Assembly: GCF_007748035.1 (NCBI RefSeq)
Contig: NZ_CP036278.1
Coordinates: 5,394,001 to 5,458,000, forward strand
DNA from: Aeoliella mucimassa
Lineage (GTDB): Bacteria > Planctomycetota > Planctomycetia > Pirellulales > Lacipirellulaceae
Reading direction: 5' to 3'
Length of the DNA: 64,000 bases
The notes under the pieces were generated by a model. It was given only the letters and a program-made list of their open reading frames with translations. It had not been told where the DNA came from and did not search any database. A program made the position numbers and the translations under genes. This document shows, piece after piece, positions 1-8,765 of this stretch (its first letter is position 1; each line of letters opens with the position of its first letter).

Positions 1-171
1 AACGACTTGCGATAGATTCCCAGCGAGAAAATAGATTCCCACTCGATGCGTTTTGGGAAATGGGAATCTATTCGGGCGCGAAAACCACTGGTTTTGTAGC
101 GTGCGTGCGGATTCAATTTTCCCATCCGTGGGTAAATTGGGAATCTATTTGCCCAGCGTTGGGAATCTATC
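1..171. repeat. Dispersed repeat built on TGGGAATCTATT, copy 1
   Basis: The 12-mer TGGGAATCTATT or its complement occurs five times: inverted at 11-22 (last base differs) and 30-41, direct at 61-72, 138-149 and 160-171 (last base differs). A perfect palindrome, AAAACCACTGGTTTT, lies at 81-95 between them. Positions 1-149 match the reverse complement of 52097-52245 at roughly nine bases in ten. The repeat probably begins before the window. I see no gene in 1-402; the remainder, 172-402, is the 3' flank of the leftward operon and shows nothing recognisable. Confidence 0.85.
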
Positions 172-402
172 GTTTGGCGAATTTTTTGGTGTTTTGTAGG
201 TTGGAAATCGCTTGACTGGAAAGCCATGGCGCGGCGAGCAGGATTTCTGGTTGCTGGGTTCTTGTTGGCCCCATCCCTACTCCACATCAGGTACGAGTTT
301 CTGATGCGATTGCTGTCTACCCAGCGAGTACGAACGATGGCATCGAGTACCGCCGCAGACCTCTACCTACACAGGAAGTCCATTGCCACGAGCGGGAATG
401 TG

Positions 403-1587
403 TTAGGCGCGGCCTTTGAGCATGCCGTGCCAGTACAGGGCGGGCAGGGCGTATTCCTTGAGCATCAGCATGCTGAAGCGTTCTTCGGCCTGATTGAACG
501 GGAACGTCTCCTCCGGCACTTTGTCGTAGTTGAACTCGGCCAGCACCAGGCTGTTGTATCCGGTGACGACCGGGCACGAGGTGTAGCCATCGTACTTGGC
601 GGTTGGTTGGTTTCCCTCGATGGCAGCGAGCAGATTCTCAACGACCACTGGCGCTTGCTTGCGAATGGCCGCTGCGGTTTTCGAAGTGGGAAGGCTCGAT
701 GCATCGCCCAGCCCGAAGACGTTGTCGAATCGCAAATGGCGGAGCGTATGCGGATCGACATCGACCCAACCAGCTTCGCTTGCCAGGGGGCTATTGGCGA
801 CGAACTGTGGTGGTCCCATGGGAGGAGTCACGTGCAGCATGTCGTAGTCGATGGTTACCGTCTCGTCTCCATCGACCGTTTGAAAGACCGCTTGCTTCTG
901 TTCGCCATGTACCTCCTTCAAATCGAGGGCGTAGCGAACGTCGATTCCCTTGCGAGCGACTGCTTTCTCCAACACATCGGCGTAAAGCTTCACGTCGAAG
1001 ATGGCCTTCTTAGCAATCGCAAAGATCACCTCGCAATTGTCGCGCACGCCGTTTCGACGAAATGTCTCCTCAGCCAGGTAACAGATTTTCTGAGGAGCAC
1101 CGCCACACTTCACCGCACCAACCGGATGCGTGAACAAGGCGGTTCCCCCTTGGAAGTTGCGAATGTTCTCCCATGTCGACGCCACCGAATCGTACGAATA
1201 GTTGCTGCACACTCCGTTGCGGCCCAGCGATTCGCGAAGCCCCGGGATTTGCTGCCAGCGAAGCTCAATGCCGGGCGCGACGACCAGGAAGTCGTAGGTG
1301 ACCTCGGTTTTCTCGCTGGTTACCAAGCGATTCTCCGCGGGATCGAACTCGGCGACGGCTTCCTGCAACCACTCGACGCCTGGGGGAATCACCTTGGCCT
1401 CTGGCCTGCGAGAATCTTCCCGAGGAAAGATACCGCCTCCGACGAGCGTCCAGAGCGGTTGGTAGTAGTGGTACTCGGCCGGATCGATCACCAGCACATC
1501 CAGGCTGGGATGGGTACGAATCAATCGAGATGCAACCGTAATGCCAGCTGCTCCCCCGCCAACGATGACAACTTGATGATGGCTCAT
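403..1587 (-). CDS. Type II sulfide:quinone oxidoreductase (SQR)
   Basis: FAD-dependent flavoprotein of 394 aa that oxidises sulfide to a persulfide or polysulfide and passes electrons to quinone at the membrane. The N-terminus MSHHQVVIVGGGAAG is a dinucleotide-binding fold. Two cysteine motifs, VKCGGAPQK near residue 160 and TSCPVVTGY near residue 330, match the redox cysteine pair of the human SQOR/type II group. I chose ATG 1587 rather than the upstream in-frame start because homology begins here and because it overlaps the preceding gene's stop as ATGA, indicating translational coupling. It is the last gene of a leftward operon with the DUF1641 gene, a persulfide dioxygenase and a TauE-type transporter, which together describe sulfide detoxification or oxidation. 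The family assignment is firm; the electron acceptor is inferred from the family. Confidence 0.93.
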   Translation of the reverse strand: MSHHQVVIVGGGAAGITVASRLIRTHPSLDVLVIDPAEYHYYQPLWTLVGGGIFPREDSRRPEAKVIPPGVEWLQEAVAEFDPAENRLVTSEKTEVTYDFLVVAPGIELRWQQIPGLRESLGRNGVCSNYSYDSVASTWENIRNFQGGTALFTHPVGAVKCGGAPQKICYLAEETFRRNGVRDNCEVIFAIAKKAIFDVKLYADVLEKAVARKGIDVRYALDLKEVHGEQKQAVFQTVDGDETVTIDYDMLHVTPPMGPPQFVANSPLASEAGWVDVDPHTLRHLRFDNVFGLGDASSLPTSKTAAAIRKQAPVVVENLLAAIEGNQPTAKYDGYTSCPVVTGYNSLVLAEFNYDKVPEETFPFNQAEERFSMLMLKEYALPALYWHGMLKGRA

Positions 1588-2336
1588 GACGTGGGTTCCT
1601 GTGGGGTGGGGCTTTCGATACACGATTTGCCAACGAGCTTGCCATGGACATCGGAAAATCGAATAGCAAACGCGAGTGACTGCTGGGTATGGGGATTCGA
1701 AAGACTTCGCAGAGCGGCAATGATCCCTGCACGTTTCGGCTGGTTTGCTTCGCACGATTCGCGTTGGCATTCCACCAGTGCGGTCGCGGCATTGCTTACG
1801 ATCTGCAGTGCATTGGGATCGACCACTCCCGAGCGCAGGAACAAAGTAAGCCGCTCAAGCTCCACTTCGCCAAACTGCTGGGTAAGCCACATCGCAACAT
1901 GCAAACTGCGGCGGAGCGATTCAGCGACGTTGATTCCCTGCTCCGATTGCTTGGCCACCCACTCGTCGGCAACATCCACCACCGCTGCGATGGCATCGGG
2001 GGCTTTGTCCGCAAGCTGGGCGAGTTGCTCGAGTTGCGGAGCCCGGTCCAGCAGTTTGGTGAGCGAGTCGATTGTCGACTTCCGAGTTAGATGCTCAATG
2101 AGTGCCGTCAATCCTTCGAACCGCTCGTTGGCGGGGGTCGATGTGCTACTCAACTGTTGGGCTTGCTCGTCGACAACGTCGATTGCGATAGCACCAAACG
2201 ACTCGGCTGCTTGCTGCCAAGCGTCGAGACGATCCAGGCGTTCGTTCAAGCGAGCAACTTGCCCAACGAGTTCTCGAAGTAACTCAGCGGAGTCGCTTTC
2301 AAGATCGGCTAAAGCGGGAGAGGGTGTACTATTCAT
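1584..2336 (-). CDS. DUF1641 domain protein, SQR partner
   Basis: Protein of 250 aa with no signal peptide or membrane segment. The first third (about residues 10-60) is rich in Leu, Glu and Arg and looks like an amphipathic or coiled helix. The second half carries the DUF1641-type stretch around AVVDVADEWVAKQSEQG followed by SLRRSLHVAMWL. DUF1641 proteins are commonly encoded beside flavin-dependent oxidoreductases such as SQR or formate dehydrogenase; their biochemical role is not established. Here the stop codon overlaps the SQR start by 4 nt, so the two are likely made together and may form a complex (inference). ATG 2336 was preferred; GTG 2345 is possible. Confidence 0.82.
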   Translation of the reverse strand: MNSTPSPALADLESDSAELLRELVGQVARLNERLDRLDAWQQAAESFGAIAIDVVDEQAQQLSSTSTPANERFEGLTALIEHLTRKSTIDSLTKLLDRAPQLEQLAQLADKAPDAIAAVVDVADEWVAKQSEQGINVAESLRRSLHVAMWLTQQFGEVELERLTLFLRSGVVDPNALQIVSNAATALVECQRESCEANQPKRAGIIAALRSLSNPHTQQSLAFAIRFSDVHGKLVGKSCIESPTPQEPTS

Positions 2337-2400
2337 GATAAACACTCAAACGGGGCCGCCGCCATTTTGGCGACGGCCCCGTGTAGAAAGACAAAGTAGA

Positions 2401-3840
2401 CTAACTGGCCGCACAGGCTTGCCCGTTCGAGCAGGCTTGCGGCTGAGTGACCGGCAATTCGGCTTTCTGCCAGGCGTCGAAGCCACCGCTCATGTTGATC
2501 ACGTCGAACCCCGCCCCCAACAGCACACTGGTGGCAATGGCGGAACGCATACCGCTGCGACATTGGGCGACTACTTGTTTGTTCTTGGAGAGCTCCGCGA
2601 GCGTCTCAGGGAGCTTGCCCAAGAAGTGATGCTGTGCCTGCGGAATGTGACCTTCGTTCCATTCGCCGTTGGCCCGCACGTCGACCAGTTGCACCTCGTC
2701 GGCGGCAATGCGATCGGCCAGTTGTTCCGGAGTCGCACTGGTGTAGGTTTCGCCAGTCAGCCCGGCGTCGGCCAATTGGCTGGCCGAGAAGATACCTTGA
2801 ATCGAATCGACTCCGATCTTCTGCAGCACTCGAATGGCTTCTTTCACCTCGCCAGGTTCTGCGACGAGCCAAACCGGCTTGTCGTAGTCGACGAGCCATC
2901 CGGCCCAGCCGGCCAGCATGCCGGCGGGAATGTTGAGCGTGCCATGTGCATGACCTCGAGAGTACTCGGCGGGCGCCCGAAGGTCGACGACCGTTCCTGT
3001 TTCGAGAGCACCGGTCAAGGCAGATGCCGGCAGGGTTTCGGGCTCGGCATAGGGACCCAACACAACTGGCCCCTGCTTGTTCACCCGCTTCATCACGGCG
3101 AAGTACTTTGGAGCTTCCGGCTGATCGGCCAGAATGTACTTCACAAACTCTTCTTCATCTTCGTACTGCAAAGCCGGATTGAAGAGTTTCTCGTAGCCAA
3201 CCGTGGAGGAGGGAATCGCCCCGAGCCCCTTGCCGCATGCGCTTCCCGCCCCGTGGGCTGGCCAGACCTGCAGATGATCGGGCAGTTCGCGGAACCGAAC
3301 CACCGAGTGATACAACTGGTGAGCCCCCTGCTCTGCAGTGCCTACCATGCCGGCGGCTTCTTCCAGCAGATCGGGGCGGCCGATCGAGCCCACGAATACG
3401 AAGTCGCCGGTGAAGATGCCCATCGGACGATCCGCCCCGCCGCCTCGATCGGTGAGCACGAACGAGATACTCTCGGGCGTATGGCCCGGTGTATGCAGCA
3501 CTTCAAAGTCGATATTGCCGATACTGAAGTGATCGCCATCTTTGCAGGGATGATGGTCGTACTGCTCTGCGTAGGCGTACTTCCAATCCTCTGGCCCTTC
3601 GTCGGAGACATAGAGCTTCGCCCCCACGCGATCGGCGAGTTCCCGCGCGCCCGACACATAGTCGGCGTGAATGTGGGTTTCGGCCACAGCGACGAGCTTC
3701 ACCCCTTCGCGTTTAGCCGCGTCGAGGTACTGCTCGATGTCGCGACCGGGGTCGACGATTACCGCTTCTTTTGTCTTCTGACAGCCCACCATGTAGGAGG
3801 CATGAGCAAGCGTGCGATCGTAAAAATAGCGGAGTAACAT
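2401..3840 (-). CDS. Persulfide dioxygenase-rhodanese fusion (CstB-like)
   Basis: Protein of 479 aa. Residues 1-250 form a metallo-beta-lactamase-fold persulfide dioxygenase: THIHADYVSG near residue 57, HTPGHTPES near 117 and PAHGAGSACG near 207 supply iron ligands as in ETHE1. Residues about 255-355 are a rhodanese-like domain with no catalytic cysteine in its loop, and residues about 365-465 are a second rhodanese domain with an intact active loop, QCRSGMRS. This order resembles the staphylococcal CstB multidomain enzyme, which oxidises low-molecular-weight persulfides and yields sulfite or thiosulfate. The product of the downstream SQR would be its substrate. The tail is cysteine-containing (ACSNGQACAAS). 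A gap of 52 bp separates it from the transporter gene upstream. Start ATG 3840 is preceded by GGAGTG. Confidence 0.92.
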   Translation of the reverse strand: MLLRYFYDRTLAHASYMVGCQKTKEAVIVDPGRDIEQYLDAAKREGVKLVAVAETHIHADYVSGARELADRVGAKLYVSDEGPEDWKYAYAEQYDHHPCKDGDHFSIGNIDFEVLHTPGHTPESISFVLTDRGGGADRPMGIFTGDFVFVGSIGRPDLLEEAAGMVGTAEQGAHQLYHSVVRFRELPDHLQVWPAHGAGSACGKGLGAIPSSTVGYEKLFNPALQYEDEEEFVKYILADQPEAPKYFAVMKRVNKQGPVVLGPYAEPETLPASALTGALETGTVVDLRAPAEYSRGHAHGTLNIPAGMLAGWAGWLVDYDKPVWLVAEPGEVKEAIRVLQKIGVDSIQGIFSASQLADAGLTGETYTSATPEQLADRIAADEVQLVDVRANGEWNEGHIPQAQHHFLGKLPETLAELSKNKQVVAQCRSGMRSAIATSVLLGAGFDVINMSGGFDAWQKAELPVTQPQACSNGQACAAS

Positions 3841-3892
3841 ATCAACACTCCTTCTGGGTTTATTGGTTCAACAAGTGAATTGGTTGAGACGT

Positions 3893-4687
3893 TTATGCGA
3901 TAGAACGGGCAACAACAAACATGGCTACCGCCACCATGGCGATGGCAAATACTCTTTGCAGCGTGGGCCCCGACAACTCGCGAGAGAGACGGGATCCTAG
4001 TTGCATGCCAACGGCTCCACCAAGTGCAAAGAGCCCCGTGAGCGCCCACGAGATATGACCACCTTGGTGAACATAGGAAGTAACTCCCGAAATGCTGATG
4101 AGGAATATCACCATCAAGGAAGTGGCAATCGCAGAGTGAATTTTCAAACCACCGAACAGCACGAGAGCAGGGACAATAATGAATCCACCGCCGACTCCGA
4201 ACATGCCCGACAGAATACCGGTTAACAATCCCAGTAGGCTTAATAGACCAATGCATCGCGGGCCTAAGGTTGGTTGTCCGCATTCGTCGCGTTTGCACAC
4301 GAAGTTCGACTGCTCTTCGTCGGTCGACTTAGCCAGCGACTTCAGCCACATCCGCACGGCCACCACCAGCATCAGCCCGCTAAATAGAATCAGCAGGGTA
4401 GTCTCCGGCAGCAATTTCGAAAGGTAACCGCCGAGAGGGGCTCCGATCATTCCCGCGAAGGCAAACAATAAACCGATGCGAAAGTTGGCTTCGCCTTGCC
4501 GCAAGCGAGTGATCGCCCCGATGGCTGCGGTGGTTCCAACTGCAGCGAGCGACACACCTACGGCTTCACGAGGCTCGAGATGCAACCCGTAAACCAACAG
4601 CGGCACAGCAAAGATTCCGCCTCCGCCGCCGGTCAGACCGAGGGCAAAGCCAATTGCGATTCCGCCAAAGATCGCCCAGCCTAGCAC
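3893..4687 (-). CDS. TauE/SafE family anion transporter
   Basis: Integral membrane protein of 264 aa with about eight hydrophobic segments in two repeated halves. Each half opens with the glycine-rich signature of the family: ALGLTGGGGGIFAVPLL near residue 15 and GMFGVGGGFIIVPALV near residue 162. A hydrophilic linker with two cysteines (CKRDECGQP) lies in the middle. The family exports or imports sulfite and organosulfonates; as first gene of a sulfide-oxidising operon it probably exports sulfite formed by the persulfide dioxygenase (inference). Translation starts at GTG 4687, with a strong GGAGGTG ribosome site four bases upstream. Two palindromes lie just upstream. Confidence 0.9.
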   Translation of the reverse strand: MLGWAIFGGIAIGFALGLTGGGGGIFAVPLLVYGLHLEPREAVGVSLAAVGTTAAIGAITRLRQGEANFRIGLLFAFAGMIGAPLGGYLSKLLPETTLLILFSGLMLVVAVRMWLKSLAKSTDEEQSNFVCKRDECGQPTLGPRCIGLLSLLGLLTGILSGMFGVGGGFIIVPALVLFGGLKIHSAIATSLMVIFLISISGVTSYVHQGGHISWALTGLFALGGAVGMQLGSRLSRELSGPTLQRVFAIAMVAVAMFVVARSIA

Positions 4688-4709
4688 GGTTCACCTCCAA
4701 CACACGGAC

Positions 4710-4731
4710 ATATAGCGATATTACGATATAT
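4710..4731. promoter_or_regulatory. AT-rich palindrome, candidate operator 1
   Basis: Arms ATATAGCG (4710-4717) and CGATATAT (4724-4731) are complementary at seven of eight positions around a 6-bp centre. The site lies 23 bp upstream of the first gene of the sulfide operon and shares CGATATATC with the second palindrome at 4818-4839. Position and symmetry suggest a binding site for a dimeric repressor, as ArsR-type (BigR/SqrR) or CsoR-type persulfide sensors do for similar operons; no such regulator is encoded nearby. Confidence 0.6.
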
Positions 4732-4817
4732 CAAGCGAAAAAAAGGTGAGGCCATTTGCCCCACTTCGCAGTGAAAGGCATTCGTCGCTTTGCACGTCGT
4801 TGCCTCACTGGATTTAT

Positions 4818-4839
4818 TATATCGTATACTCGCGATATA
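4818..4839. promoter_or_regulatory. AT-rich palindrome, candidate operator 2
   Basis: Perfect 7-bp arms TATATCG (4818-4824) and CGATATA (4833-4839) flank an 8-bp centre. With the site at 4710-4731 it brackets the region between the leftward sulfide operon and an apparently gene-free stretch to the right. It could be a second operator for the operon or control a short rightward transcript that ends at the hairpin at 4955-4993. Confidence 0.55.
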
Positions 4840-4954
4840 TCCAGCAGTCTTTTATTGATTTTCGCCGATTTCACTTTCAAAAAACAACCTCGGGGTCAAC
4901 ACAACACTTAATTTTACGACTGAAACACCGGCTCTTGCATCCCATAAACAAGTG

Positions 4955-4993
4955 AAAGCCCGCCTCGCAGTCAACGCTAGCGAAGCGGGCTTT
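4955..4993. terminator. Strong hairpin with no adjacent gene
   Basis: AAAGCCCGCCTCGC (4955-4968) pairs with GCGAAGCGGGCTTT (4980-4993) with one mismatch over 14 bp and an 11-nt loop. It has the form of an intrinsic terminator but the nearest genes start at 4687 (leftward) and 5624 (rightward), so neither needs a terminator here. It may end a short rightward RNA starting near 4840. Confidence 0.6.
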
Positions 4994-5623
4994 AGGGATT
5001 TGTTTCAGTTTCGATAACGAGGATCACCTTTCTGAGTTACGAGCGTAGAACTCGGGTTCTGTGCGCTTCGCGAGAACGTTCCGCTAGCGGCGGGCGACTT
5101 CCGGATAGGCCTGGTGCCCAATAAGGGCGGTGCTATGCGGCATGGAAAAACGATGCACGGCAAAGCGATTTAAAAGGGCCGGGAGCAACCGGTCGCAACG
5201 ATAGCCGATCTCATCAACGCACCCTCAAGGACGTAATTAAGAGGGTAAAGAGTAGAATCACAACTGATCAGAAGCTCCTTTTTGTTAGGACAAAACAAGA
5301 TCTGCTGAACGCCTGTGGCGATGAACTTCATTCATCACAGGTATTGGTTTATCAAAATTGCTGAGGGTGATGCAAAGCTATTTTGGGCTTTTTTTCCCTC
5401 GGGCGCAAAAATCAGGACCTCCAGGGTTGGATCGTAAGGGTTGTAATCAACATGGCGTCTGGATACTGCAAAACTACCTCGGATCTGCAGGCTCCTTCTC
5501 TAAATACGCAGGTCCAAGCCGGCGGTTCGCCAGCGGCTGGATCACGGTGTAAACTGGATTGTCTTTACCGGCACTAGTTTAGGGCCACTCTTTCCATCCC
5601 TCTGCTTCCAGGAGTCTTGCACC
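4994..5623. other. Gene-free stretch
   Basis: No convincing coding sequence, tRNA or repeat was found. Short open frames here lack ribosome sites and sensible composition. A ribosome site AGGAG for the next gene lies at 5610-5614. Confidence 0.6.
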
Positions 5624-6337
5624 ATGCCCGCATACGGACGCACCATGGCGACACTCGCGATGCTGATTTTGTTGTTACCAACATTCGCACATGCCGAAGA
5701 GGAGTCCCCCGCCAAGGAATTGGAAACCGTTGCCAAAGACGACTTTGAAACCAACAGCAAGCAATGGGAGTTCCTCGATTCCGATTCCTGGCAGTACACC
5801 GTGGTGAACGATCGCGGCATCCTCAGCCAATACGTTCGCGAAAGCGATTACAAGCCGCCGCACCGCAGCCCGCTTCATGTAGCGTTGCTCAAAGAACATG
5901 CGGTAAGTGATTTTGAATTAACCGTTTCGGTACGCAGTACCGTGGAGGAATATCCACACCGCGACGCCTGCTTGTTCTTCGGCTATGTCGACTCGGCTCA
6001 CTTCTACTACGTGCATCTCGGCAAATTGGGCGACCCCCACTGCAATCAGATTTTCATCGTGAATGGAGCGGATCGCAAAGCGATTTCGGTGACCACTACC
6101 GAAGGAACTCCTTGGGACGACGAATGGCATCGCGTAAAGATCGTCCGCGACGTGGAGTCGGGGAAGATCGAGATCTACTTCGACGACTTCAAGACTCCCG
6201 CGATGACTGCTGAAGACACCACCTTCAAAGCTGGTCGGGTGGGAGTTGGTAGCTTCGACGACTGTGCGGACTGGGACGACTTCGAACTGCGCGGCGTGCC
6301 TGCCGAAGTGGCGGAATCTGCTGAAGCCGAAAAGTAG
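5624..6337 (+). CDS. Secreted concanavalin-A-like (DUF1080-type) protein
   Basis: Protein of 237 aa starting at ATG 5624, nine bases after AGGAG. Residues 1-24 form a signal peptide ending AHA before EEES. The remainder alternates short hydrophobic strands with polar turns (DFELTVSVRS, DACLFFGYVD, HFYYVHLGK, WHRVKIVRD, KIEIYFDD, GRVGVGSFDD) as in jelly-roll lectin/glucanase domains of the 3-keto-disaccharide hydrolase (DUF1080) or LamG type, which bind or cleave carbohydrates outside the cytoplasm. No catalytic residues can be named. It ends 23 bp before the multihaem cytochrome gene, so co-transcription is likely. Confidence 0.75.
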   Translation: MPAYGRTMATLAMLILLLPTFAHAEEESPAKELETVAKDDFETNSKQWEFLDSDSWQYTVVNDRGILSQYVRESDYKPPHRSPLHVALLKEHAVSDFELTVSVRSTVEEYPHRDACLFFGYVDSAHFYYVHLGKLGDPHCNQIFIVNGADRKAISVTTTEGTPWDDEWHRVKIVRDVESGKIEIYFDDFKTPAMTAEDTTFKAGRVGVGSFDDCADWDDFELRGVPAEVAESAEAEK

Positions 6338-6360
6338 TAGCCCCTAACGAATTGAGATTC

Positions 6361-8610
6361 ATGAAGCGACGTATAGCAAAGCAGGGCATCGCCCTCTGGT
6401 TGGTGATAACTGCCCTGGTTGCCGTGGTACTGGTGGGTGCTGTTGCATTCGATTACGTCGCGACCGAACCAGACGACGCGCTGGCCGTGGCCTCCTACGT
6501 GGGCCGCGGTCAGTGTATCGATTGCCATCAGGCTGAATACGACGATTTCCATGGATCGGATCACGATCGCGCGATGGAGCTTGCCACCGAAGACGCGGTG
6601 GTAGGCGACTTCAACAACACGGAGTTCGAACGTTTTGGCCAGGTCACCCGTTTCTTTCGCAAGGGTGATGAGTACTGGGTAAATGCCGAAGGCCCCGATG
6701 GGGAGAATCACGACTACCTTATCAAATACACGTTTGGCATTCGTCCTCTGCAGCAATACATGGTGGAGTTTCCTGATGGTCGAGTGCAGGTGCTCCGCGT
6801 CAGCTGGGACACCGTGAAGAACGAGTGGTTCTACGTTCCTCCTCCAGATGCCACCGATGAACGCTTGCTACCGGATGATCCCACTCACTGGACTGGCATC
6901 GCGCAAAACTGGAATACGACTTGTGCAATCTGCCACTCGACCAACTTGCAGAAGAACTACGATGTCGAGACCGATACCTATCACACCACGTTTTCCGAAA
7001 TCGACGTGAGCTGCGAGGCCTGTCATGGTCCTGGTAGCCTGCATGTGAAACTGGCGAATAGCAACTCGCTGTTCTGGGATCGCAAACATGGCTACGGGCT
7101 GGCGAAGCTCAAGTCGCTCGATCCCACCCCGCAGCTCAACACCTGTGCTCCGTGCCATTCGCGTCGATCCGAGGTGCACCCCGACTTCCGCCCTCCTGAA
7201 GCGGTCGACAACTATTACGACGTCTCGCTGATTCACGAAGGGCTGTACCACGCGGACGGTCAGATCCTGGACGAAGTGTACGTATATGGCTCGTTCCTGC
7301 AGAGTCGTATGTACCGCGAGGGCATCCGCTGCAGCGACTGCCACAACCCTCACTCGCTGAAAACAAAGTTCGAAGGCAACGCGTTGTGCGCGCAGTGCCA
7401 TGTACCAGCGAAGTACGACACACCAACGCACCACCATCACGAAGTCGGCACTTTAGGAGCCTCGTGCGTGGAATGCCATATGCCCGAGACCAAGTACATG
7501 GTGGTCGACCCGCGTCGCGACCATAGCATTCGTGTCCCGCGCCCCGATCTGACCGTGTCGCTGGGCACGCCGAACGCCTGCAACCGTTGCCATACCAAAG
7601 TAGAAGAATCCGCCCAATGGGCAGCCGACAAGGTGCTGGAGTGGTATGGCCCGAATCGCCCTGACGATCCACATTGGGCGGTCGCTCTGGCCGCGGCACG
7701 CCAGGGAGATCCCGAAAAGGAAGAAGAGATTCTCGCAGCACTCGATCGCAAGACGACTCCCGAGATCATCAAAGCGACCATCTACGAAATGCTGTCGCTT
7801 TACCATACTCCCGAGTCGAACGAAGCGGTCGACGAAGCCATCGACTCGCCGGTGCCCAAGATTCGTCAGGCAGCGATCGGTTCGGTGGAAATCAACTCGG
7901 TCGACGAAGCGGTGAAACGCATTGGCCCACGACTCTCCGATTCGTCCCGCATCGTGCGGATCGCAGCCGCTCGGCGCCTGTTGGAGATTCCGCCCGAGAT
8001 GCTGGGCAACAAAGCTGCTGAGGAGTTCCCCGAAGCGGTCGAAGAGTATCGCCAACAGTTGCTACTCTCCAGCGAACGAGCCGGCGCCCATCAGCAGCTG
8101 GCCCAACTGGCTCGCCGCGAAGGCAAGCAGAAAAAGGCCGAACAGGAACTTCGCTTGGCGATTCGGCTAGAACCCTACCTGAGCAGCCTGCGAAGTGAGC
8201 TGGCGCTGTTGCTCTCCGACGCCGGAGGCGACCAGGCGGAGATCAATCGCTTGCGTCGCGAAGAGATCGAATTGCTGAAACGCGATGCCGAGATGCTGCC
8301 CGACAATGGTTCGATTTATTACCGTCAGGGCGTGCTGCTGTATCAGCTCGGCGACCTGGTGGAAGCCGAAGCCCCGTCGAACACCGCGGTGGAACTCGAG
8401 CCTCGCGTGTATCAGTACTCGCTCTGGTTGGCGACCCTGCAGTATGAGCTCTACCGGCGAGGCGATGAAAAGGCCTACGACCGGGCACTGAAGAGCGTCG
8501 AGCACCTAAACGAACTCGATCCGCGTCGCGGAGATGCGATGGGGTTGCTGCAAGCCCTTAAGCAACTACGAAAGCAGCGCATCCAAGCGACCGACAAGCC
8601 TGCCGAATAG
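6361..8610 (+). CDS. Membrane-anchored eight-haem cytochrome c with HEAT/TPR tail
   Basis: Protein of 749 aa. A single hydrophobic segment near residues 8-30 anchors or exports it. Eight CXXCH haem sites follow: CIDCH (~52), CAICH (~187), CEACH (~217), CAPCH (~261), CSDCH (~323), CAQCH (~342), CVECH (~368) and CNRCH (~406). The arrangement resembles cytochrome c554/doubled-CXXCH proteins. From about residue 425 the chain becomes helical, first HEAT-like (IKATIYEMLSLY, PKIRQAAIGSV, SRIVRIAAARRLL) and then TPR-like (GAHQQLAQLARREGK, GSIYYRQGVLLYQLGD). Such proteins are probably periplasmic electron carriers or enzymes; the substrate is unknown. An in-frame TTG at 6352 is an alternative start but ATG 6361 is preferred. 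Confidence 0.9.
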   Translation: MKRRIAKQGIALWLVITALVAVVLVGAVAFDYVATEPDDALAVASYVGRGQCIDCHQAEYDDFHGSDHDRAMELATEDAVVGDFNNTEFERFGQVTRFFRKGDEYWVNAEGPDGENHDYLIKYTFGIRPLQQYMVEFPDGRVQVLRVSWDTVKNEWFYVPPPDATDERLLPDDPTHWTGIAQNWNTTCAICHSTNLQKNYDVETDTYHTTFSEIDVSCEACHGPGSLHVKLANSNSLFWDRKHGYGLAKLKSLDPTPQLNTCAPCHSRRSEVHPDFRPPEAVDNYYDVSLIHEGLYHADGQILDEVYVYGSFLQSRMYREGIRCSDCHNPHSLKTKFEGNALCAQCHVPAKYDTPTHHHHEVGTLGASCVECHMPETKYMVVDPRRDHSIRVPRPDLTVSLGTPNACNRCHTKVEESAQWAADKVLEWYGPNRPDDPHWAVALAAARQGDPEKEEEILAALDRKTTPEIIKATIYEMLSLYHTPESNEAVDEAIDSPVPKIRQAAIGSVEINSVDEAVKRIGPRLSDSSRIVRIAAARRLLEIPPEMLGNKAAEEFPEAVEEYRQQLLLSSERAGAHQQLAQLARREGKQKKAEQELRLAIRLEPYLSSLRSELALLLSDAGGDQAEINRLRREEIELLKRDAEMLPDNGSIYYRQGVLLYQLGDLVEAEAPSNTAVELEPRVYQYSLWLATLQYELYRRGDEKAYDRALKSVEHLNELDPRRGDAMGLLQALKQLRKQRIQATDKPAE

Positions 8611-8765
8611 CGAATGACGTTGAGCAGTAGCAGTGCTAGCGTCGCACCGGCAAATGCCGGCATAATCGTTAAAGTCGGTGTAATCCGACAGCCGAACTAG
8701 ACGGAGGAGGACCATCCCCGGTTTGTGGTGGTCTACGTAAACACCTTCGTGCTAGCAGGCGTCGC

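Noticed and set aside
1-171. CRISPR array suggested by repeated TGGGAATCTATT
   Set aside because: Units are too short, spaced irregularly and in both orientations; no cas gene in the window.
226-3837. A 1,203-codon rightward open frame over the sulfide operon
   Set aside because: It is antisense to four recognisable genes, has no family resemblance and arises from their codon bias.
5040-5240. Possible structured RNA in the spacer before the lectin-like gene
   Set aside because: No match to the conserved cores of RNase P, SRP, tmRNA or a tRNA could be found by eye.
5358-5577. Two 64-codon rightward frames in the same spacer
   Set aside because: Overlapping frames with no ribosome site and unlikely composition.
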